Shown here: positions 8,805-17,764 of the stretch, piece by piece | How positions within the stretch are numbered: the first letter of the stretch is position 1 | How the letters are laid out: every line of letters begins with the position of its first letter | Assembly (NCBI GenBank): GCA_046957575.1 | Contig: JBKUOG010000021.1 | Span: forward strand, 1-58,980 | Direction: 5' to 3' | Source of the DNA: UMGS1370 sp046957575 | GTDB taxonomy: Bacteria; Bacillota; Clostridia; Lachnospirales; Lachnospiraceae | Length of the DNA: 58,980 nucleotides | Notes under the pieces: model-generated | Database searches by the model: none | The model's input: only the letters and a program-made list of their open reading frames with translations | Told to the model about the DNA's origin: nothing | Translations under genes and position numbers: made by a program

Positions 8805-9431
8805 ATGATTTTGGAAGCAAACCATATAAGTTATACTTACCGAACACAAAAAAACATCCCTGTGCTGCACCAAATATCCGCCGGATTTCAAGCGGGCAGA
8901 TTTTATTCCATCATAGGCTCCAGCGGATCCGGAAAAACCACCTTTCTCTCCCTTCTTGCCGGACTGGACACTCCTGGCGAAGGAGTAATCCAATACGATG
9001 GGGATGATATTCAAAAATGTGGACTTAATTTCCATCGCAGACACCATATTTCTCTGGTATTTCAAAACTATAACCTGATTGATTATCTTACCGCTCAGGA
9101 AAACGTAAAGCTGGGCGGAACCAAAGATCCCAGAGAACTTCTCACCAAAGTAAATATCCCACAGGATGCCTGGAACCGGAATGTCCTCCAGTTATCCGGC
9201 GGTCAGCAGCAAAGAGTGGCGATTGCCCGTGCTCTGGCCAGTGAAGCAAAGGTTCTTCTTGCTGATGAACCAACTGGGAACCTGGATGAAACCACAACGG
9301 GAGAGATTATTGAACTTCTAAAACAAACAGCCCATGAGCTTGGAAAATGTGTCATCGTTGTTACCCACAGCAGGGAAGTCGCTCAGGCAGCGGATCACAT
9401 TTTGAAACTGGATCATGGAACTCTGATATAA
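8805..9431 (+). CDS. ABC transporter ATP-binding protein (LolD/MacB class)
   Basis: 208 aa with Walker A (IGSSGSGKTTFLS), Q-loop, signature LSGGQQQRVAIARAL, Walker B (VLLADEPTGNLDE) and the H-loop (VVTHS). It should power the FtsX-like permease pair directly upstream. ATG 8805 is chosen over an upstream in-frame start because AGGAGG lies 6 bases before it and the ABC fold starts here; the stop of the permease is 11 bases upstream. Confidence 0.92.
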   Translation: MILEANHISYTYRTQKNIPVLHQISAGFQAGRFYSIIGSSGSGKTTFLSLLAGLDTPGEGVIQYDGDDIQKCGLNFHRRHHISLVFQNYNLIDYLTAQENVKLGGTKDPRELLTKVNIPQDAWNRNVLQLSGGQQQRVAIARALASEAKVLLADEPTGNLDETTTGEIIELLKQTAHELGKCVIVVTHSREVAQAADHILKLDHGTLI

Positions 9432-9457
9432 AATACCAACAGAAAGAGAGGCCGCTT

Positions 9458-9646
9458 ATGACAAAAGAAAACCCAAATACCATTCCATCCAACTATATTC
9501 CCGGTCAGGATCCATTGGATGATTATATTGCAGAACAGTTAAAGGCTGCCGCTGATTCCATCCCACTGAGTGATGATGTGAAATGCAGGGTGGAACAAAA
9601 ACTGTCCAACCTAAAAATGCAGGAATCTAAAAACGAAAGGATATAA
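9458..9646 (+). CDS. Small hypothetical protein of the ABC locus
   Basis: A 62-aa soluble, acidic protein (starts MTKENPNTIPSN, contains DPLDDYIAEQLKAAADSIPL). It lies between two ATPase genes, 26 and 4 bases from them, so it belongs to the operon. No family recognised; the sequence resembles the short cytoplasmic tail of anti-sigma-type proteins, but there is no TM. Confidence 0.6.
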   Translation: MTKENPNTIPSNYIPGQDPLDDYIAEQLKAAADSIPLSDDVKCRVEQKLSNLKMQESKNERI

Positions 9647-9650
9647 CAAC

Positions 9651-10511
9651 ATGGACATTCGCATTCAGGATTTAAGTATGACCTATCCCAATGGGAAACA
9701 AGCTCTTTCAAATTTGAATCTGGAACTAAAAGCTCCCAGCATGATCGGACTTTTGGGACCAAACGGTGCTGGAAAATCCACACTGATGAAGCTTCTGACA
9801 GCTGCCTTGGTTCCTTCAAACGGAAGTATCCTTGTAGATGGACAGCCACTTTTGAAACAGGAACATCTGTTAAAAACCCACTTGGGATACCTTCCCCAGA
9901 CATTTGGGCTTTATGAAGAGCTGACTGTTTATCAGTTCCTGGACTATATGGCTGCCTTAAAGGGATTATCCAACACAAAAACCATTCTGACTAGAGTGAT
10001 TCAGGAAGTCAACCTTACGGAAAAATCCAATGCCCGGATCCGAACCCTGTCCGGCGGGCAGCGTCAGCGGGTTGGAATTGCCCAAGCATTTTTAGGCGAT
10101 CCAAAACTCCTGATTTTTGATGAGCCAACCGTAGGATTGGATCCAGAAGAACGAATCCACTTCCGCAACTTATTCTCCCAGGCTGCCCAGGAACGTCTGG
10201 TACTTTTAAGCACCCATATCATCGAGGATGTACAGTCTGTCTGTGACCAGCTGATTGTTATCCACCACGGCTCCATCCTCTTTACTGGAGCACCGTCTGA
10301 CCTGATCCGGCTTGCCGCTGGACACGTAGGCACCTTTTTTGAACAGAACACGTCCCATGAGCAGGGTCTTCACATTACAAGCCGTGTCAATACTGCTTTC
10401 GGGGTACGCTGCAGGGGTGTATGGGAAACACTTCCCTCTTACGCTCACGCCGAAGAACCCACCTTAGAAGACGCCTACCTTTATCTGATCTCCAAGGAGG
10501 AACTGCTATGA
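9651..10511 (+). CDS. ABC transporter ATP-binding protein (ABC-2 class)
   Basis: 286 aa with Walker A (LLGPNGAGKSTLMK), signature LSGGQRQRVGIAQAF, Walker B (LLIFDEPTVGLD) and the H-loop (STHIIED), followed by a C-terminal extension of about 70 residues typical of drug/bacitracin-type exporters. Its stop overlaps the start of the next gene (ATGA), so it is the motor for the ABC-2-type membrane proteins encoded at 10508 and 12687. Confidence 0.92.
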   Translation: MDIRIQDLSMTYPNGKQALSNLNLELKAPSMIGLLGPNGAGKSTLMKLLTAALVPSNGSILVDGQPLLKQEHLLKTHLGYLPQTFGLYEELTVYQFLDYMAALKGLSNTKTILTRVIQEVNLTEKSNARIRTLSGGQRQRVGIAQAFLGDPKLLIFDEPTVGLDPEERIHFRNLFSQAAQERLVLLSTHIIEDVQSVCDQLIVIHHGSILFTGAPSDLIRLAAGHVGTFFEQNTSHEQGLHITSRVNTAFGVRCRGVWETLPSYAHAEEPTLEDAYLYLISKEELL

Positions 10512-12694
10512 GAATCTTTTCCTTATTCTGGTTAGAGTTCCGGCGTCTTCTGCGTTCGCCTCTAACCTGGCTGATTATGGGACTTACCGTTCTTTCCCCT
10601 GTCATGGGTCTGTTTCTATATCAACCAACGGAGGCTACCACTTTGGGGACCTATCTGGCCAATCCATCCCTGGCCGCTGGAATCTTTTCCAGCCTTCTGT
10701 TTGCATTCCTGACTGTCTGGGAATCGGATCGGGTAAAACGCGGGCAGATGGAGGCGCTCCTATATTCAATTGTCTCTCCACTGACTGTTTCCTGCATCCG
10801 TCTGTTGTCTCTTATAGGTACTGCTGGTTTAACATGGAGTATCACTGTAGCTATCTGGATGCCATTTACCATGATGGCTTCTGGAAGCGTTTTTGATAGC
10901 CTGACCTATTTCCTGTGCTATCTTTTATTTATGGGAATGGCCATACCCATTGCTATCCTGTTGTCCTCTTGTGCATATCAGTTCACCCGCCGTCTGGATC
11001 TGTCTATCGTCATACTGGCTGCCCTGGCCGGACTGAGCCTGACCATCTGGAAAGACAACTGGCAGCTGTGCTGGCTCAATCCCTGCGTATGGGCAATCTC
11101 AGATGATTTTACAAATTTCCGTATCTTCCGTTCGGCAGCTTATATGCGTTTTACCTGGATCACAGGCGCGGCAGCAGTTTGGCTCTTATCCTATCTGTGT
11201 ATTCGACAATATGGCAAAGGTCCCTTGGGTTCCATGAAGTACAGTATCCGCCGCTTCTGGCGTCCCATGATTACAGTCTGCCTTTTTGCTTTTTGCGGCT
11301 TTTTATATAAGTTTCAGCCATTCCTGGATCACAGCAATCCGGATCTGTCTGCCACCACCTTTTTTGAAATTCCCTACCTGGAGGGAGTGTTCTGTGAAAA
11401 AAGGGTCACAGATGTCCATCCCAATCTTTCCAAGGGAACCGTATCCGGCACTGCATCCTTCCAAATTGAAAATACAACAGGAACAGAGCAAGAGGTGGCA
11501 TTTGCACTCAATCCCGGCTATAAGGTAAATTCTGTCCAGGCCAATGGCCAGCCTGTGCCTTTCCAAATTGACGATTATCAGGAATCCAATATGGCACTTT
11601 TAAATGTCACGCTCCCTGCTCTTGAGTCCATTGATCTTCGTTTTGACTACCATGGATTCCCACAGGACTGGAATCTCATGGAAACCATGCAGGGAAAACC
11701 GGAGATCAGCTCAAAGTATTTATGTCTGGAAAATCAGGCTCTGGCTCCCATGATCATGAATGCAGGGACTGCTGATGGTATGTTCTCCTCCATCACAGAC
11801 ATTACTCTTCCAGACACCATGACAGTCATTCCATTTGGGCTTGCCGAGGCAAAAAAAGAAACGGAGCATGATAACGGAACCATTACATGGAGAATTGAAG
11901 ATATGGGAACTGGTGGAATCCTCTATGCGGGAGACTATGTCTGCCAGGATATTGATGCCGCTGGTACATCCATTCAGTTCTATTATGGTCGTAAACACCA
12001 GCCAATCATGGAAGAAGCCAATGCCGCCGAAGCTATCCAGACTGTCATGGAATACTGCTCTTCCCATTACGGAATGCCTTCGTTTTCTTCCCTCGATTCT
12101 CTGAAGCTGATTCAAGGACGAGTAGCTGGGGGAGGCTATGCAGTTTCCGGTGCCAGCTTAGTGGATGAACAGGATTTCACAGCACAGAATCTGCATGATT
12201 CCGATAAAGGTGCTATCCCCGGAGAAGTTATGATCCATGAAATGGTTCATCAGTGGTGGGGACTTGGAGCCATGTTCGATGTCTCTCAGCCAGACAGTGC
12301 CTGGTCTGCGGAAGGACTAACTGTTTATACCACATACCGGATCATCAAAGATCTTTACGGAGACGCTTATGCCAAAGAACATTACATTGACCAGTGGCAA
12401 ACAGCAGTTGATGACTATTACAATAACTTTTACATCCGCAATCCCCAATACCTGGAGGCACTGCCAGAAGAAAAACGTTTGGACATTTCCAACCAACTCT
12501 CTACCATGCGGTACTACAATGAAATGCCTCTAAAAATTTTAAAAGCAGAAGAACTGGTTGGCGGCGAGGAAGCGATGGATCAGATTCTGTACCAGCTTTT
12601 TAACCGGGAAGTGGATCCCATGTACCCCTACTTGACTGAACAGGAATTTTTAGATGCCTGCGGGCTGACAGAGGAGGATTTAAATCTTGACTAG
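10508..12694 (+). CDS. ABC-2-type membrane protein fused to an M1-like metallopeptidase
   Basis: 728 aa. The N-terminal 280 residues have six or so hydrophobic segments like an ABC-2 permease. The C-terminal part (about 320-728) is extracellular and peptidase-like, with HEMVHQWWG (HExxH near residue 576) and a downstream Glu in SAEGL, the gluzincin zinc ligands. The Glu lies 20 rather than the usual 18 residues after the second His, and the M1 substrate motif GxMEN reads GGGYAVSG. It might cleave an incoming antimicrobial peptide or mature an exported one. ATG 10508 overlaps the ATPase stop; the C-terminus overlaps the next gene by 8 bases. Confidence 0.85.
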   Translation: MRIFSLFWLEFRRLLRSPLTWLIMGLTVLSPVMGLFLYQPTEATTLGTYLANPSLAAGIFSSLLFAFLTVWESDRVKRGQMEALLYSIVSPLTVSCIRLLSLIGTAGLTWSITVAIWMPFTMMASGSVFDSLTYFLCYLLFMGMAIPIAILLSSCAYQFTRRLDLSIVILAALAGLSLTIWKDNWQLCWLNPCVWAISDDFTNFRIFRSAAYMRFTWITGAAAVWLLSYLCIRQYGKGPLGSMKYSIRRFWRPMITVCLFAFCGFLYKFQPFLDHSNPDLSATTFFEIPYLEGVFCEKRVTDVHPNLSKGTVSGTASFQIENTTGTEQEVAFALNPGYKVNSVQANGQPVPFQIDDYQESNMALLNVTLPALESIDLRFDYHGFPQDWNLMETMQGKPEISSKYLCLENQALAPMIMNAGTADGMFSSITDITLPDTMTVIPFGLAEAKKETEHDNGTITWRIEDMGTGGILYAGDYVCQDIDAAGTSIQFYYGRKHQPIMEEANAAEAIQTVMEYCSSHYGMPSFSSLDSLKLIQGRVAGGGYAVSGASLVDEQDFTAQNLHDSDKGAIPGEVMIHEMVHQWWGLGAMFDVSQPDSAWSAEGLTVYTTYRIIKDLYGDAYAKEHYIDQWQTAVDDYYNNFYIRNPQYLEALPEEKRLDISNQLSTMRYYNEMPLKILKAEELVGGEEAMDQILYQLFNREVDPMYPYLTEQEFLDACGLTEEDLNLD

Positions 12695-13229
12695 AATCTT
12701 TTTTTACGAATTAAAAAGGCTTCTTTGGAATCAATTTTTTGTTGGTATCCTGGCCGTTATTCTATTTACCGGATGGCAGATCTTAAATCAGGTAACGCTT
12801 TTAGGAATCGAACAGACGGCTCCCTTTTCTGTGCAAAGTTTTTGTGACTACCTTCTTCGGCTCCTACCCCTTTTATGGATTGGCACCCTGTTCTTTCTGT
12901 CATTCTTCTTTTCAAAATCGGAACAGAGAACATCTGTAATCACCCATGCTACACCCGTAAATCCACTGATTTACGCGTTCATTCGATGCAGTGCAGCCTT
13001 TGTAGGATCACTCCTTCTGATAGCTGCCGTATTCCTTCTGGCTACTGTATTTTACGGAAGATTTTTTCACTGGTATCACTGGGAAACTCTGCTGATTCCC
13101 GGCTGCCTGCTTCTAATCCCGATGTTACTGATTGATATCCTCATTGGCTGGTTCATAGGACGGAAATTCCCCTGGCTTTTAGTCATCTGGATGCTGGTTC
13201 CCGTTTTCATCATAATTATAATTTTATAA
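12687..13229 (+). CDS. ABC-2-like membrane subunit
   Basis: A 180-aa protein with about five hydrophobic helices and almost no soluble part (starts MTRIFFYELKRLLW, ends in a run of Ile). The N-terminal amphipathic RLLW region is like that of ABC-2 permeases. It overlaps the preceding fusion gene by 8 bases, so it is the last gene of the operon and probably the second membrane half-unit. It is shorter than a normal ABC-2 permease (about 240-400). Confidence 0.7.
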   Translation: MTRIFFYELKRLLWNQFFVGILAVILFTGWQILNQVTLLGIEQTAPFSVQSFCDYLLRLLPLLWIGTLFFLSFFFSKSEQRTSVITHATPVNPLIYAFIRCSAAFVGSLLLIAAVFLLATVFYGRFFHWYHWETLLIPGCLLLIPMLLIDILIGWFIGRKFPWLLVIWMLVPVFIIIIIL

Positions 13230-13243
13230 GTAACCTATATACT

Positions 13244-13283
13244 GAATCAATCGCTTGAATTTCCAAACTCAAGCGATTGATTC
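13244..13283 (+). terminator. Perfect 15-bp hairpin after the ABC operon
   Basis: GAATCAATCGCTTGA (13244-13258) pairs perfectly with TCAAGCGATTGATTC (13269-13283) around a 10-nt loop, 14 bases after the last stop codon. No T-tract follows, so termination may be weak. Confidence 0.5.
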
Positions 13284-13329
13284 GGCAGTTACATTATTTC
13301 CACATATACCTTCATGTTCTATAAGTAAT

Positions 13330-13740
13330 CATAGGAAACCAATTCTTCTATAGGGTGATGATACCGGAATACTTTGAGCCGTCTGTCCGGACTTTGAGAG
13401 CCACCATTCCGGAAAATGAGAGTCAGTCAAAATTGATGATTTTGTTTCAAGAAATTACTTTCCGGAGCAATGCTTGTAAAGGCGGCTAACGCCCCGCTTA
13501 AGCGGCTCTGGTCTTGACAAACATTGCTCCAGTAAGTAGGGTAACCAAGCAAAATCAAAGTGGCTCTGTGCCACCGGAACCATGGCTCTGAATTTACCGG
13601 ACAGGTGGCTCTGCCACACCATAATAATCCCCCAAACTGTTCCCAATCCTAATTCCGTTGCCTGCAGCATTGATGTTAGAATATAAATAGTACAAGCCGA
13701 AATGAGAAATCTCAAACATAACAAAACATGATACAATAAA
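13330..13740. repeat. Structured repeat region, possible end of a lost insertion sequence
   Basis: There is no gene here. GTGGCTCTG-like units recur (near 13562, 13584 as ATGGCTCTG, and 13607), as do CCGGAAT/CCGGAAA units. GGAGCAATGCTTGT (13464-13477) pairs with ACAAACATTGCTCC (13517-13530), enclosing the palindrome CCGCTTAAGCGG (13494-13505). Several transposase-site-like repeats at one place resemble an IS21-type end, but no istA/istB is present. This marks the start of the accessory region. Confidence 0.35.
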
Positions 13741-13764
13741 AACATGCTGAAGGAGGAGCTCATT

Positions 13765-14049
13765 ATGGCAAAACAACATGACAAACAGTTTAAATTTGAT
13801 GCAGTTCAGTACTACGAAGATCATAAAGATTTAGGAGTACGTGGATGTGCAGAAAACCTCGGAATTGGATATAGCACATTAACAAAGTGGCTAAAAGACT
13901 TCCGAGAATCCGGTGATATTCCTGTTCGTGGCTCTGGTAATTATGCTTCGGATGAACAAAAGGAAATCGCTCGTCTCAAACGTGAATTACGTGACGCACA
14001 AGATGCACTTGATGTATTAAAAAAAGCCATCAACATTCTGGGAAAGTGA
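13765..14049 (+). CDS. IS3-family transposase OrfA (HTH)
   Basis: 94 aa with an HTH domain (residues about 10-50, LGIGYSTLTKWLKDF) followed by a leucine-zipper-like helix (EIARLKRELRDAQDALDVLKKA), the standard OrfA form. AAGGAGGAGC precedes ATG 13765. It overlaps OrfB by 4 bases. OrfA is intact but its partner is truncated, so the element cannot transpose alone. Confidence 0.85.
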   Translation: MAKQHDKQFKFDAVQYYEDHKDLGVRGCAENLGIGYSTLTKWLKDFRESGDIPVRGSGNYASDEQKEIARLKRELRDAQDALDVLKKAINILGK

Positions 14050-14362
14050 CCGAAGCCATTTATCTCGAAGTGTCTGAGAAGACGGAAGCTGCCAAGAAGG
14101 CTGGACGCCGGGTTTCCGTCTCCGGAATGTTGGAATTCTTAGGTGTCTCACGTTCAGGATATCACGCATGGCTCCATCACGTGCCTTCTGATACAGAAAA
14201 ACGTCGTGAAATTGTAAAAACTAAAATACAGGATATTTATGATAATTCCAAGCAAAATTATGGTGCTCCCAAAATTACGATAGAACTGCGTAAAACCGGC
14301 GAAATCATCTCAGAAAGAACGGTTGGGACATATATGCGCCAAATGGGACTACGTGCTCAATG
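14046..14362 (+). pseudogene. IS3-family transposase OrfB, N-terminal fragment
   Basis: Starts at GTG 14046 and encodes the HTH_21-like N-terminal part (FLGVSRSGYHAWL, NYGAPKITIELRKTG). Homology stops after MGLRAQ, where the right-hand IS begins at 14363; the frame then runs into IS sequence to 14420. The DDE catalytic domain is gone. The missing part is not found on the far side of the inserted IS. Confidence 0.85.
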
Positions 14363-14403
14363 TGTAGTGGTCAAGCATTTTTGTAACACTTTGTTCGAAA
14401 AAA

Positions 14404-15300
14404 TTACCCAGCATATCTAGCTTCAAATGGTGTTTTCCAATCATTGTATGAATGAGGGCGGACATGATTATACCATACATACACATAGCGGTTTAGTGCT
14501 TCATCTAAGCTGGCTGCATCATAAAAATGATTGGGATATATCAGTTCATTTTTTAGTGTATTATAGAAACGCTCCATCGGTGCGTTATCATAAGGACAGC
14601 CTGCCTTACTCATGCTTTGACAAATTCCCTTACTTTCACAATAATGGATAAAATCCCAAGATGTAAACTGGCAGCCTTGGTCACTATGTAAAATCAATCC
14701 TTTTGCAGGCTTTTCTGCCAGCAGTGCTTTCTCTAAAGTTGCCTTTGCCAGTTCCGTATTGATATAGTCCGAATTTAAACTGGCAACTACACTGCGGTCA
14801 TATAAGTCAAGAATAGAGCAGTTATAACGCATTTTTCCGTTCCCCATACGGATATAGGTAAAATCTGTACACCATATCCGGTTTGGTTCCGGGCAATGGA
14901 AATTCTGCCTTAAGAGATTTGGGAAAATCTTGTTTTTTATTCCATGGATATACGCCGGCTTCTTCCTCATGATTATTGCATGAAGCCCCAGGATTTGGTT
15001 CATATATTTATGGACAGTAGTTTTACTTAAAGAAATCCCTTGTCTTCTCAGAAAAATCACCATAGGTCTATGTCCTAAAATTCGGTTGTTATTATAATAA
15101 ATAGTTTTAATCTGTTCAAAAACCCGTTGCCGATGTTGCAGAAAAGATTTTTTCCGGTTTTTCCGGTAGTTATAATAAGCATTGGGATAAATATGGAAAC
15201 GCTTGAATAACCAGCGAAGCCCAAAGAAATCCTTATGTTCATCAATAAATCGATAAGCCTCTAATCGATTTCCTTTGCAAAGAATGCCGCTGCTTTTTTT
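14404..15300 (-). CDS. IS150-like transposase OrfB (DDE), made by -1 frameshift
   Basis: An rve-type integrase with all three acidic positions visible: CTDFTYIRMGNG, LHSDQGCQF and PMERFYNTLKNEL. The frame is open to 15432, but homology starts near the A7G run (15293-15300), where a -1 slip on A AAA AAG would join it to OrfA. The junction KKSSGILCKGN follows directly. It ends NDWKTPFEARYAG near the left terminal repeat. The catalytic residues are intact, so it could be active. Confidence 0.85.
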   Translation of the reverse strand, partial: KKSSGILCKGNRLEAYRFIDEHKDFFGLRWLFKRFHIYPNAYYNYRKNRKKSFLQHRQRVFEQIKTIYYNNNRILGHRPMVIFLRRQGISLSKTTVHKYMNQILGLHAIIMRKKPAYIHGIKNKIFPNLLRQNFHCPEPNRIWCTDFTYIRMGNGKMRYNCSILDLYDRSVVASLNSDYINTELAKATLEKALLAEKPAKGLILHSDQGCQFTSWDFIHYCESKGICQSMSKAGCPYDNAPMERFYNTLKNELIYPNHFYDAASLDEALNRYVYVWYNHVRPHSYNDWKTPFEARYAG

Positions 15301-15548
15301 AAGAAAAGATTTTCCTTTTCCAGTTCGTGGATACGCTTCTGAAGCTCGTGAATTTCCTTTGCATTTTCTGAAAAAGAGGGAGAGGTTTGTGGCTTTGTAA
15401 ACTGGCATTCTTCGCTGTATTTTTTTACCCATCCTACGAGGGTGGATTTTGCAACATGGTATTCTTTTGAAAGTTTTGGATAGCTGGTACCTTTTAAATA
15501 TTCCTGTACCATCTGCTTTTTAAATTCTTCGCTGTACTTTTTTGTCAT
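15261..15548 (-). CDS. IS150-like transposase OrfA
   Basis: 95 aa with an HTH (KYSEEFKKQMVQEYLKGTS, then HVAKSTLVGWVKKY) and a coiled coil (EIHELQKRIHELEKENLFLKK). ATG 15548 is preferred to upstream in-frame codons because the HTH starts here and GAGAACTTACC lies before it. The 3' end overlaps orfB at the slippery A7G. Confidence 0.85.
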   Translation of the reverse strand: MTKKYSEEFKKQMVQEYLKGTSYPKLSKEYHVAKSTLVGWVKKYSEECQFTKPQTSPSFSENAKEIHELQKRIHELEKENLFLKKAAAFFAKEID

Positions 15549-15619
15549 GGTAAGTTCTCCTTGTTCGTTTTCTTCTAGTTTATCCGAACGGAATGTTACA
15601 ACTTTAGTATACCACAACA

Positions 15620-17624
15620 AGTCCATTACAGCCGCTTCAATAACAGAGTAAAAAACGGCAAGCCCGCAAGGCCTAAGTTTCACGTTCTCTTTCCGATTGA
15701 TTATGTGACAGACGCTGCCTTTTACAGCAACATGAAAAAGCTGGTCAATTCCATCTTCCCCTATTTCGATACGAAGGCCCTGGATGCAGCCCGCTTCTTC
15801 TTTGGCACTACTGCTACGGATGTTGCTTTATATCCAGGACGCATGAATCTAACGGAATATCTCAATGAGGATATTTTCGATAAGGATATGCCGGAAGGTC
15901 AATATGATGGCGCAACGATTCCCGAAGGCAGTCGTAATGCAACCATGTCTCGTTTTGCCGGAAAGGTCATCAAGAAATATGGCGACAGTAACACGGCTTA
16001 TCAGGCATTTCTGGAAGAAGCAGATAAATGCGATCCGCCACTGGATGCCGCTGAACTTGCCACTATCTGGCACAGTGCGCAGCGCTTTTACGCTCGTGTT
16101 CAGCAGCAGGATGGTTATGTTGCACCGGAGCTCTACAACGATCCTTCCTGTTATAAACCGGAGGATTACTCCGATGTAGGGCAGGCCGAAGTATTGGCGA
16201 AGTACTTCTCAAACGAACTCCGCTATTCTCCTGCCACCCACTTTATCCGCTACTCTGACCACTACTGGCAGGAATCAGAGCCGGGTGCTCAGGCCGTGGC
16301 TCATGAGCTTACCCGCAGACAGCTGAAGGAAGCAAATCGAGATCTCATAGAAGCACTGGATAAGATGAAGAATTGCGGTGCCCAAAATATCCTCGACAGC
16401 ACATCAAAGGCCAAGGCAGAACAGCTTATGAACGATCAGCAACTGGAGGTCTATTGTGAACTTTTGGCGGCCAAGGCTTATCAAGCATTTGCCATTAAGC
16501 GCCGTGATTCTAAGAATGTGACTTCTACTTTGAAGGAATCCCATCCGATGCTGGAGATTTCACCTCGTGACCTGGACGCAGACTGCTTTGCGCTCTGTAC
16601 CCCGGAGGCAACCTTTGATCTTCGTCAGGGTATGTCCGGAGCCAGGGAGCATTCGCCGGAGGACTTTATCACCAAGATTACCAGCGTTTCACCAAACCAG
16701 AAAGGCATGCAGATTTGGCTGGATAGCTTGAATCTCATCTTCCAGCACAATCAGGAGCTCATCGATTACGTCCAGATGATCTGTGGGCTTGCTGCAATCG
16801 GTAAGGTTTACGTGGAGGCGCTGATCATTGCCTATGGTGATGGCCGCAACGGTAAGTCTACCTTCTGGAATGCCATCTCCCGCGTGCTGGGCCTTTACTC
16901 CGGGAACATTTCTGCGGATACCCTGACCGTAGGTTGTCGCAGAAACATCAAACCGGAAATGGCAGAGGTCAAGGGTAAGCGACTTCTCATTGCTGCCGAT
17001 ATGCAGGAAGGTGCAAGGCTCAATGATTCTACCGTCAAGCAGCTCTGCTCTACCGATGATGTCTTTGCTGAGAAGAAGTACAAGGATCCTTTTTCCTTCA
17101 AACCCTGCCACACACTGGTGCTGTATACCAACCACCTGCCTCGCGTCAGTGCCTCTGATGATGGTATCTGGAGGCGACTGATCGTTATTCCTTTTAATGC
17201 CAAGATCACCGGCAGCAGCGACGTCAAGAATTACAGTGAGTATCTCTATGACAATGCTGGCGGCGCGATCCTCTCCTGGATCATCGAAGGCAGCAAGAAA
17301 GTTATCGATGCTGACTACCACATCCCGGTTCCGGCCTGCGTGCAGAATGCCATCGATGATTACCACAGCCAGAATGACTGGTTCGGGCATTTCTTAGAGG
17401 ATAAGTGCATCATAGGTGATGAGTATAAAGAAAACTCCTCTACCCTATATCAGGCCTACCGCAATCACTGCATCGATTGCAATGAGTATGTACGCTCTAC
17501 GGCAGACTTCTACTTTGCTATGGATAATGCCGGGTATGAGCGTGTCACATTGAGTCGAAAGCGCTATTTTAAGGGACTACGCCTGCGGACTGAGGACGAT
17601 TTTGATGAGGAATTTTTAGACTGA
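15620..17624 (+). pseudogene. Phage/plasmid primase-helicase (D5/P4 type), 5'-truncated by the IS
   Basis: An open frame continues upstream of any start codon to the IS border (translates from 15621 as VHYSRFNNRVKNGKP). About 667 residues remain of a protein usually near 750-800: the end of a primase-polymerase domain, a D5_N region and an SF3 helicase with Walker A (YGDGRNGKSTFWN), Walker B region (KRLLIAADMQE), motif C (TLVLYTNHLP) and WRRLIVIPF. In phages it loads and unwinds at the origin. The N-terminal catalytic part is missing. GTG 15705 is an internal codon, not a genuine start. Confidence 0.85.
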
Positions 17625-17637
17625 TTGAACCTAACGA

Positions 17638-17728
17638 CAAGGTGTATCAATGTCTCTGTATAAACTTTTCTATAGGCTATAAAAAATCAGATATAGAAAA
17701 GTTATGTAAATACCATTGATACACCTTG
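17638..17728. repeat. Nested double inverted repeat (15 bp outer, 12 bp inner)
   Basis: Outer arms CAAGGTGTATCAATG (17638-17652) and CATTGATACACCTTG (17714-17728) are perfect complements. Inside, AACTTTTCTATA (17663-17674) and TATAGAAAAGTT (17692-17703) are also perfect. Between primase and nuclease genes this may be a replication-origin element, a regulator site or an RNA structure. Confidence 0.8.
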
Positions 17729-17764
17729 CACATCAGAAAATTATTCACTGATTGGAGAATGACA

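Larger units (their letters stand above)
14363..15619 (-). mobile_element. IS3-family (IS150-like) insertion sequence, about 1.26 kb
   Basis: Imperfect terminal inverted repeats: left TGTAGTGGTCAAGC... from 14363, right (reverse complement) TGTTGTGGTATAC... from 15619. Both then share TTGTAACA and GTTCG at the same spacing. The element carries orfA and orfB on the minus strand. The flanks (CAATG on the left, AGTCC on the right) do not match as a target duplication. The left flank is IS3 orfB and the right flank is phage primase, so a deletion or recombination has occurred. Confidence 0.75.

Noticed and set aside
15705..15707. GTG as the true start of the primase-helicase
   Set aside because: The frame is open upstream to the IS border with meaningful sequence (KPARPKFHVLFPIDY), so the gene is truncated and the codon is internal.
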